Part shown: positions 56,817 to 64,000 of the stretch, piece after piece | How the letters are laid out: every line of letters starts with the position of its first letter | Position numbering within the stretch: the first letter of the stretch is position 1 | Assembly: GCA_942486035.1 (NCBI GenBank) | Contig: CALNXK010000020.1 | Coordinates: forward strand, 518,501-582,500 | Direction: 5' to 3' | Source: Porites lobata | Lineage: Eukaryota; Cnidaria; Anthozoa; Scleractinia; Poritidae | Length of the DNA: 64,000 bases | The notes under the pieces: model-generated | Databases searched by the model: none | What the model saw: the letters and a program-made list of their open reading frames with translations, nothing else | What the model was told of the DNA's origin: nothing | Made by a program: the position numbers and the translations under genes

Positions 56817-57064
56817 TCTAGTAATATGGATTGTCTGATCTGATGGTTTAAATGGTTCTTAAAAGGTGTCTGGGAAGGCTATTCTTCGGGCCATGCACGT
56901 AGGTGTAGCGGAAGGGCGTGGAATACTGCTAACAAACAGCCAAGGTTGGGATTTCATGTCAGAAATAGGTCTTGCACGTGCAGGCAGCAATGAAGCAAGT
57001 AGACAAAATAATAAAAGTGATGCTTGATTTTATTGTTTCTACCAAAAATTTTATTTTTTCAGAT

Positions 57065-57118
57065 CTGACTCATTAACTCATTGACTCATGACTCATGACT
57101 CATTGACTCATTTGACTC
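57065..57118. repeat. Cluster of TGACTCAT motifs
   Basis: At least six ACTCAT units, most as TGACTCA, spaced 8-12 bp. TGACTCA is the consensus AP-1 site. They form the expanded terminus of the surrounding element. Confidence 0.85.
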
Positions 57119-57414
57119 ATAAAACATCCGTTCTCCAAAACACAGCGTACTTTGCTTTCTTTCCGGATTTTCTCGCATTTATTCAGTGACTCAGACCACT
57201 TTTTCAGGGATCCTTGAGTCCCTCTCAAGTTCTTCCCAGCTGCAACGCTTGTTGTTTACCTATCCCGATAAAAATACTCGAAAAAAACAATGTTTTGACT
57301 CAACACTCGGTAAACGCGTACACAAAATTAAAGCCTTTGAGGGCGAAGCAAAGTTTGTATGAGTCATGCGGGGGTCCTTATTAGAAGTAGACTATTTTTA
57401 GAATCTGTGCGCAC

Positions 57415-58411
57415 ACGCAGTATTTCGCAATTAGCCTCCCACGCGGTCATGTTCGTCTATTTAAACGGACAAAGGACGACAGCAGTTTCTTGCGAAACCT
57501 TACTTGGATAATGGTATTTACCATCAACGAGTATTTCTGATAATGCTGACGATATTTCTGATAATTGCTGATACATTTACAAAGGAAAGAGCGTCAAACT
57601 GATTTGAGGGGATTCCCATATGGATGAGCACTAGTCGAGCACGTGTAACGTGAGGTAATCAGAATTACGTGATATCTTAAGTCTGGGACTTCGGTAGTCT
57701 CCTTCGCAGCCGCTTGATCCGGAGTCCCGAGCGACTGCGAAGAAGACTAGGACTTTGGGCTTTCATACGAGTTATCTGAATCATGGCAAACTATGATCTG
57801 GATGATCTACATGTACCGTCACAAGATGTGTTTTAGCTTGTTTTGAATATACCTCGGTTTTTAGACACTGATTGGAACCTTGGGCCCAGTTCAAACGTCG
57901 AATTTCACATGTGCCGAACTTAATTCCTATTTTAGTCGACTAAAATTTAATTGATTTAAACGTGGCACTTCACATGCATTTTACTCTCGCATTAAGTTCA
58001 GCACATGTGAAATTCGACGTTTAAACCGGGCCTTATTTATTTACGGGTGCATGGCCCAGCCCCGGCTTTGAGAAAAACTGAAATGCAACAAGCGAATCAG
58101 TTTTACGTAGTTTTTGTTAAGAGCTCAATAAATGGGCAAGGACAGTCATTTATCCATTGGGTAACACTAGACTAAGAGCTCTCCGTTTACCAAGTGTGTC
58201 GCACGAGGCTGCACAAAAAGCCGTGTTCAAACACTTTGTCTGGCTCGCGTCTTTTAGGAAAGTTTTAAAATGTTAATCTAAATACCCTAAAAGAGGTATT
58301 GCATAACGTTTGGGTGGCAGAGCTACATGCATGATGCAAAGGATCTGCTACGGCTAACTATAACGAGTAAACTATAAGTTTATTCCTTGAACGGCTACTT
58401 TCCCTCCGGCG
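57415..58411 (+). repeat. Duplicated block upstream of copy D (paralogue of 21190-22445)
   Basis: Same order and orientation as 21190-22445, lacking the 397-bp insertion but carrying its own MITE at 57882-58033. It lies 2.7 kb upstream of the first visible copy D exon. Confidence 0.65.
57882..58033. mobile_element. 152-bp MITE with GGCCCnGTTnAAACGTCGAA ends
   Basis: GGGCCCAGTTCAAACGTCGA then ATTTCACATGTGC on the left is mirrored by GCACATGTGAAAT then TCGACGTTTAAACCGGGCC on the right. The paralogous site in the 21.6-kb block is empty. Confidence 0.75.
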
Positions 58412-58984
58412 ACAATAATTATAACGTCGCGGTGGTTATGATACCTTCATGATGACTATATATCACGATATATCCCTCACGCGAAACGCATATGTTTTTC
58501 CCGCTGTCACCGTTTTCTCGTATTTTAGAACTAGAAAGGAGATAGAAGATTTCGATTTAGCACCCTGTGCATAACACTTACCATTTTCTACTGCATTTTC
58601 TCCATTATAATATTGCGTTTCGAACGTTCTAGATAAAGAGGCCTTGCGTGACAATAATCACCGATCGAATTATACACAAAACACTGCCGGAGATTTCGAT
58701 GGTAATATAGGCAGCCACGTACTCAATTCGTCATACGTTTCTGAACGTGTACAGATGTTTTTTTTTTTTTAATAGGGCTCCGTCGTGATGAGCCCTTAGA
58801 ACGTCTGCTGCGCTGCGTAGAAGGCTACCACACGTGACGAATGCCTAAGAGAAAGAATATTTTGAGTGGACATAATAAGTTCATTGTTTGTTTGAGTATT
58901 TTTAGTTCTGACGAAGACGAAAGACGAAATGTCTATTTTTAACTTACAATCCCAAACGCTTATCAGCGTCAAAAGATCTTCTGT
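58412..58984. other. No gene recognised
   Basis: Featureless apart from GGGCTCCGTCGTGATGAGCCC, a short hairpin at 58775-58796. Confidence 0.4.
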
Positions 58985-59361
58985 GTTTTGACTGTCACGC
59001 CATCAAAAATAAAACTGCGAACAATACAGAAAGTCCAGAACCTGGGAAATGAAAGAAGATCCATCTGATAAATATATATATAAAGCCTCGCCAAAAGTCA
59101 GGTCTGTGCGATAATTCATATGCGAGATACTCGGACAAACGTTTTACCCAAACTTTATAAGGCTTTGTGTTAAAAAAACCCACAGACCTGATTCTCGATG
59201 ACTCTTGGCCTTCCCGGTCGCCAGCTACGATGCCGCGTGACGCAAAAGCCTGGAAACTCAAGCGTCTTTTATCCCACAACGAAGAACCCTTTGAAACCGA
59301 AAATTTGGGTAAAAAAAGGTTTTCAGGTACTGTGATATCTCATGAAAGTAGAAACTCAGAA
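58985..59361. repeat. Dispersed repeat shared with the copy C intron
   Basis: Aligns with parts of 47990-48590, including AATACAGAAAGTCCAGAA, CATATGCGAGATA and ACGAAGAACCCTTT. Interrupted at its right end by a MITE. Confidence 0.6.
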
Positions 59362-59730
59362 GGATATAGTTCAAAACCACTTAAACATAGCATTGTTAAA
59401 CGTATTTTAGCATTTAATAGGTAGATATAGGCATACTTTTATCGCCTAAAAGTTTTTCATCTGTTCGGATTTCCTAGCTGAAAGTCTAGTGATCCGAAAA
59501 TTATAGTGATCAAAACTTACCTTGTCGAAAATTTCAGCCAGAAAAATGGCTCCCGAAAATTTAGGGTAAAAATCCGTTAGAAATGGGCAATTATACCATT
59601 TTTTTAGATGTTCGAAAATCCTAGGAGAGGTAGGCAAGCAAGAAATTTTACAACAAATGTTCCGAAAATTCTAGATTACAAATCGTCTTCCGAACAGATA
59701 TTTTCCGAAAATTGACGTTGGGTGCCCCTG
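59362..59730. mobile_element. hAT-like MITE of the 17361 family, 5'-truncated
   Basis: From GATATAGTTCAAAACCACTT to the intact end GACGTTGGGTGCCCCTG. The CAGGGGCACCCAACG start is missing. Confidence 0.7.
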
Positions 59731-60128
59731 TCATAGTTTTAATTCTGCTGACCTTGCTGACTAAGCAAAAGAAAACCGAAGACTGCATGAGACTGCAAAA
59801 AAGTGTTGCTGCACGTTATTAAAGGCTGCTCTCCGTTATCGGCTCGACAACTACCCCAGTTTCTGGTTAATTTTTGTACGGCGTTGTAAAGTTCTTTGGA
59901 GGAGAAAGGAGGTAATCGGCTCTTTGACCAGGGTACTTATAATATCATCCACCCCTTTAAACTTCTGCTCTGTTCTGTTAAAAGAACTGATTCTGCAATC
60001 AGTCATCTATTTTCTCTCACAAATCATGCAGTATCAGAAAACATAATGTTACTTTTATAATCAAAAGATCAATTTTTCAGTTTCTGCCGAAAGTGTGCGT
60101 TTATAATTGGGACATGGGACATGGGACA

Positions 60129-60640
60129 TCGACATGTATTACGTATTCTACGGCAGACTACTACCAACGACTCACTTTGGAAAGCTGGTACAAACGCCAG
60201 TCGTGAATCGTAGTCAACAGTTACCGGCGCCGTACAAACGACTTATTGACGGAATCAAGCAAAACTAACCGCTAGAGAACGACTGGACAACTGACAATTT
60301 GACTAACAATAAAAGACTATTTAACTGTGACAACAGAAGGATCAAAACGAACGTCTAATGACATTACGAGTCTTCATAGCTAATAACATCATGGTTTAAC
60401 TGACAGAAGATCAATAACATCGCGACTTAATTGATCAATCAGGTCCATAACCAGAGATTCATACCATCAACTGACATGATACAACACACTTTGACTCTGA
60501 ATTAAGATGACTACCGCACAGCTTGTCGAAACGTTAGTTACTGTCAACAACAACATTTCTATTCAGGAGTGCGTTCACCCGGACGATCATACCCAACCTA
60601 TTTATGAAACTTTTTATTACTGGTACAATTTGGTTGTAAA
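60129..60640 (+). mobile_element. Retroelement 3' fragment (Penelope-like, probable)
   Basis: A frame ending at TAA 60266-60268 encodes VVNRSQQLPAPYKRLIDGIK. The downstream GTCGAAACGTTAGTTACTGT, CAACAACAACA and ACCCGGACGATCATACCCAA pattern is the kind of 3' tail seen repeatedly with GIY-YIG-bearing retroelements of corals. Assignment rests on recall of such repeats. Confidence 0.5.
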
Positions 60641-61110
60641 CTGTCATTGTGTAACTGAAATCACGAGCAAGGAAACAAGAACTATACCAGATCGGCTGGC
60701 CTTTACAGACGTAACTTGTTTTATCTTGCTTTCTAACTGAAGGAAGAGAAGAGAAAAAAAACTTGTGTTTTGTATTTGGTGTAACACTCTAGAAATAATT
60801 CGTTCCCAAAGCTTGTAACCAAAAGCCATAATAGCTCTTGTTGTAACCTAATCAAAAACGTAGATTGCCTTGTAAATTCGATGTAAACTGAGTACTGATC
60901 TGATGTATAGAAATATGCATTTGTTGGGAAAAGTTATTTCATCAGTCACTCACGATGTTTTGCGGGACCAAAGCTCTGCTGTTAGTTTAAAAGTGTGTGC
61001 AATCTTCAAGGTTCACGTCCCTTATATAACATTAGAATGTTCTTTATTTTTTAAGGAAAGATTTAACGGGAGCAGACACAGTTATTTTAAAAGAAACAGG
61101 ACCTTGATAA
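60641..61110. other. Probable upstream intron or 5' flank of copy D
   Basis: No exon recognised. The copy D start codon exon should lie here or further left if the gene has one. Confidence 0.35.
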
Positions 61111-61372
61111 CAAGTGAAACAAGCAACCAGGGAGTCGAGATTTCCCTCAGACAATATACAGAACGGAGAAACTATCTCCAAGAGGTTACATTGCTGTGAG
61201 CAACCAATAAACAATAGAGCAGTTCGCAACGAAAGAGCATCAATGTGCAGAAACTGTCCGGCGTTGAAAAGAGACTACGGCAAAGCATTGTATGAAAGAG
61301 ATCAGGAAAGGAAACATCTACAAATTGCGAACTTTCGGCCTGAAGATGTGTTGAAACATGACGAAGCTGATG
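61111..61372 (+). CDS. Copy D upstream exon shared with copy B
   Basis: Frame open from 61111 (TAA at 61108) to the GTATGG donor at 61373. Encodes MCRNCPALKRDYGKALYERD, then LQIANF, then DEAD before the donor. An acceptor TTTCCCTCAG ends at 61150. ATG at 61243 is a possible start, but copy B has no ATG at that point, so an upstream start is more likely. Confidence 0.6.
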
Positions 61373-64000
61373 GTATGGTCATATTTCTATCTTCATTTTA
61401 AAAGGTTTCTTTTAATATTGACACTGACTGCGCAGCGCTGACTGCGGTAACAGGGTGGCAAAAGGGTGGGTGGGGGTACCTATCACGCATCACGGAAAAA
61501 TAAAAAAATATTAACTACATTAACAAGTATCCTATCATCATTTGATCTGAGTAAATCAGAGGTCGAGAAATGAGAAAAAGGGCAAGAAGTTAGTGTCATA
61601 ACTATCTATTTTTAATGTCTCTGCTTTTAGTTTCAAATCATATTAACCATCACGAAAATTTCAAAGGAAAATCGCGCATCGCGCATCACGCATCACGTTG
61701 CTAAGCACAATCACGCCTTACGCGGCAAATTTGAGCCCAATCACGCATCGCGCTGACAATTTAGATCCCATCACGCGTCAAGGAAAACCCCTTTGCCACC
61801 CTGCGGTAATGGTTTAGTCATTTCCAAGCATGGCTATCCCTCCTCCAAATCCCCATGGCATTTATTGTGCATCTGGAATTTTCCATGTTCGCACAGCAGA
61901 AAATACCCACATTAGGGCCAGCAGATTCATACGAAATTCCCACCAGGGGGCCTAAAATACATGAAAGTATGTCTACAAACGACCCACCCTGGAGACAAGA
62001 CAAAAGGTGTGTTTCCTTGAAAGAGGCCAAAAATAAGAATTCAGGTAGCCGGAATGAATGGACGACAGTGCTGTCTTCACAAATGAGACTCAACATCAAA
62101 AGAGTGCTTAATGAAAATGAACGAGGAATAGAGAATATAGAGAGAGAATAAGGTGCAAACCATATAGAATCTACTTACAAAGGCAACATCGGGCTTTGAA
62201 ATGAGCACAACATTTTCTAGCACTTCAACCAGTAATGTAAGCAATATTGCCATCAATTCTTAACGCATTGTCATAGAGCGAGGTGCAGCTGGTAGCATTA
62301 AATTGTTATAGATCACTGACTTGCGACAAACCATGGAGCCCACGGTTATGCGGCCAGTCTTTAAAATATTACAGTAAACATTGGAACGAATGTTATGGAA
62401 TGAGGAAAATTCTGCGACTCAAGTTTCTTTATAAAGTATCTAAAAAAGCAAAATGTTACTCGCTGTTATCTTACCAAGGAACAGGTTAACTTTCTGTTAA
62501 ATGGCCTTCTCAATGCTGTCAGGTGTCCAAGATAACCGACTAACACTCGTCATTCATTTACTTTATAGCAGCTGTTGGCGTCGTAACTGGAGAAGACACG
62601 ATGTGTAATGGTCATGGCGTGACGGAAAAAGTCTTTCAACTGCCATCGAAGACGTCCAGAAATAAACTACAACTACGACAACAAAATGATCGTAGCAATT
62701 CTGGCAGTAACACAGATAGAAGTACTCCTCCTACTAACGAATATAAATATCACATCAACTCGAGAGAAAATTGCCAATATGATAATTCCGTGAGAAAAAA
62801 AGACGATGATGAACTCTACAACGATGAAAATCACGCATATTGTCGCAGAAACAAAGCTGCTGATGGCAATGGAACGTATGGATCGGCAAGATGCTCATTT
62901 GTCGAAGGCAACGGAAATGGTGATGATGATGTGTACGATGAAGATGAAAGCGAGGATGGAAATTATGTCATGAATTACAACAACCGGAAGGATGCTGAAT
63001 GTTACACTGGTGGTGCTAATGAACTCGATGGTAGGTACGGAGACTTTGATGTTGATCGCAATAGTAATGAAGATGATGACGAAGACGAAGACGATGATCA
63101 TGATGGAGGCGATGGTGATCAAAAAGACGGTGATACCGTTGAAAATACCGGTGATCGTAATGTAGAGGGTGATAATGGCTGCGATAACCCTCACCACCCC
63201 CACTACCACTATGCTCTTGACAACCGGCATAGCGGTGGTGGGGGTGGTGAGGGTAATATTAATAGCAGTGATGAAAGAGCTGGTGATAAAAACGATGGTA
63301 CTCGTGGAAAATATTTTAGGAAAAACAATTTTGGCTATGAAAAAGAAAATGATGATGCTGATGACGATAATTACATTGTGACCAAATCAATATCGTTACC
63401 TGTAGACAGGAATGTGCCAGGGAAAAGTATTCAAGATATTAAATTAGATACCAAGGAAACAAATTTTAGCCTACCAGTTAACACTGGCTTGGATGACCAA
63501 GTTAGATCTCAGGCAATCGTTATTAGAGCGGGGGACAACAGTGGTAACGAAAAGCTGCCAGAGGCGAGAGCGAAAACGGTGCTTACGAGTAATGAGTACA
63601 CTGCAAAAGTACCTACGACGAGTTATCTACCAAGCCTAAAACCGAAGACGTCGTCACCAAGATTACCTCGAGGAAATTGGGCGGAATTAGATTACCTTTA
63701 CAAAAGTAGAATACCATCTCTAGAGGTGACAGGCATCAATCAGAAATTTCTTGAGCGGCACACGACAGATCTAAGTCTACAGCATGTCTCGCAGCCTGGT
63801 GATTTTAATCTTCCGAAAAATTCCACGCCGCTTGCGGAATGGCCCATGTGGAGTCTGCCACCTCCTGACGCTTCTGAAACTGGACATCGATGGCGTCACT
63901 CGAGTGGACTGCAACCTTCCGTTGTGGGTAATCAAACTGGGGGACAAAGTAACTGGCAGTTTTGGAATCAACCTTCGAGGGAGATGAAGAGCTCAAATTT
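61111..64000 (+). CDS. RCHY1-like gene, copy D (5' part, runs off the right edge)
   Basis: Exon ending at 61372 plus the large exon from 62572 to beyond 64000, open throughout. It encodes the same N-terminal architecture as copies B and C: Asp/Asn-rich acidic region, His patch (NPHHPHYHYA), Gly run and Ser/Pro-rich linker. The coiled coil and CHY/CTCHY/RING part would lie beyond the window, so ligase identity is inferred from the paralogues. From about 63630 it is almost identical to copy C (45950-46320). The acidic region contains more Glu than copy B. Confidence 0.75.
61451..61803. mobile_element. hAT-like MITE in copy D intron, 6-bp target duplication
   Basis: CAGGGTGGCAAAAGGG and CCCCTTTGCCACCCTG are inverted ends; CGGTAA flanks both sides (61445-61450, 61804-61809). 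The interior has repeated ATCACGCATC/ATCGCGC units. Confidence 0.8.
61855..62151 (+). other. 98-codon open frame inside the copy D intron
   Basis: Starts with a true ATG (MAFIVHLEFSMFAQQK) and ends with a hydrophilic stretch (QMRLNIKRVLNENERGIENI). No domain recognised, and no counterpart seen in copy B's intron. It may be chance, or an alternative exon. Confidence 0.2.
62572..64000 (+). CDS. Copy D large exon (partial)
   Basis: Acceptor TATAGCAG: the tandem NAGNAG allows a start at 62569 or 62572, both in frame with the phase-1 donor at 61372. Open for about 475 codons to the window end. Contains EDTMCNGHG near the start, DAECYTGGANELDGRYG, the acidic stretch DVDRNSNEDDDEDEDDDHD, KTSSPRLPRGNWAELDYLY and HRWRHSSGLQPSVVGNQTGG. 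Confidence 0.8.

Larger units (their letters stand above)
55758..57120. mobile_element. 1.36-kb inverted-repeat element with TGACTCAT ends
   Basis: Left arm (55758-55824) is ATGAGTCA, GAGTCAATGAGTTAGATCT, then TTTTGGTAGAAACAATAAAA. The right arm (57026-57120) is its reverse complement with extra ACTCAT repeats. The interior is non-coding and carries a nested hAT-like MITE. Confidence 0.65.

Noticed and set aside
1..64000. CRISPR arrays, bacterial operons or prophage
   Set aside because: No regular spaced repeats or operon-like dense coding; the introns and SINEs are eukaryotic.

Overview
The window looks like animal nuclear DNA, most likely from a cnidarian and probably a stony coral. Genes are split by GT-AG introns, the sequence is AT-rich, and non-coding DNA is packed with short inverted-repeat transposons (MITEs), tRNA-derived SINEs, LINE tails and Penelope-type fragments. 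The host assignment is an inference from the repeats and protein style; no marker gene is present.

The only gene family I can support strongly is a tandem array, all on the + strand, of genes encoding proteins related to RCHY1/PIRH2 (CHY zinc finger, CTCHY zinc finger, RING finger E3 ubiquitin ligases). Copy A (336-2305) enters from the left edge and shows only its last four exons. Copy B (about 26.3-32.3 kb) is the most complete. Copy C (45.26-51.30 kb) is damaged: a lost splice acceptor, two single-base frameshifts, an internal deletion and an in-frame duplication of half a CHY finger. A decayed exon fragment (C', 44.67-44.90 kb) lies just before it. Copy D (61.1 kb to the right edge) shows its 5' exons only. 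The four 3' exons have identical lengths and splice phases in A, B and C (128, 121, 83 and 49/52 nt). All copies with a visible large exon share an unusual N-terminal extension: a long Asp/Asn/Gly-rich acidic stretch with a His-rich patch, a Ser/Pro-rich linker and, in B and C, an Arg/Glu-rich coiled coil directly before the CHY finger. The C-terminal zinc ribbon of canonical RCHY1 is absent.

Layout: 1-3.2 kb, copy A and its 3' flank; 3.2-21.1 kb, no recognised gene, but LINE endonuclease, Penelope, hAT-like, piggyBac-like and fold-back remnants; 21.2-22.4 kb, a block duplicated at 57.4-58.4 kb; 22.4-26.2 kb, MITE and LINE remnants; 26.3-33.7 kb, copy B and flank; 33.7-44.6 kb, repeats including palindromic copies of an unidentified coding fragment; 44.7-52.5 kb, C', copy C and flank; 52.5-61.1 kb, repeats; 61.1-64.0 kb, start of copy D.

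If expressed, these proteins would be predicted to act as E3 ubiquitin ligases, with the acidic and coiled-coil region giving substrate choice or self-association; that role is inferred. Introns and flanks align between copies, so the array grew by segmental duplication, and the paralogous flanks act as filled/empty site pairs that date several transposon insertions.
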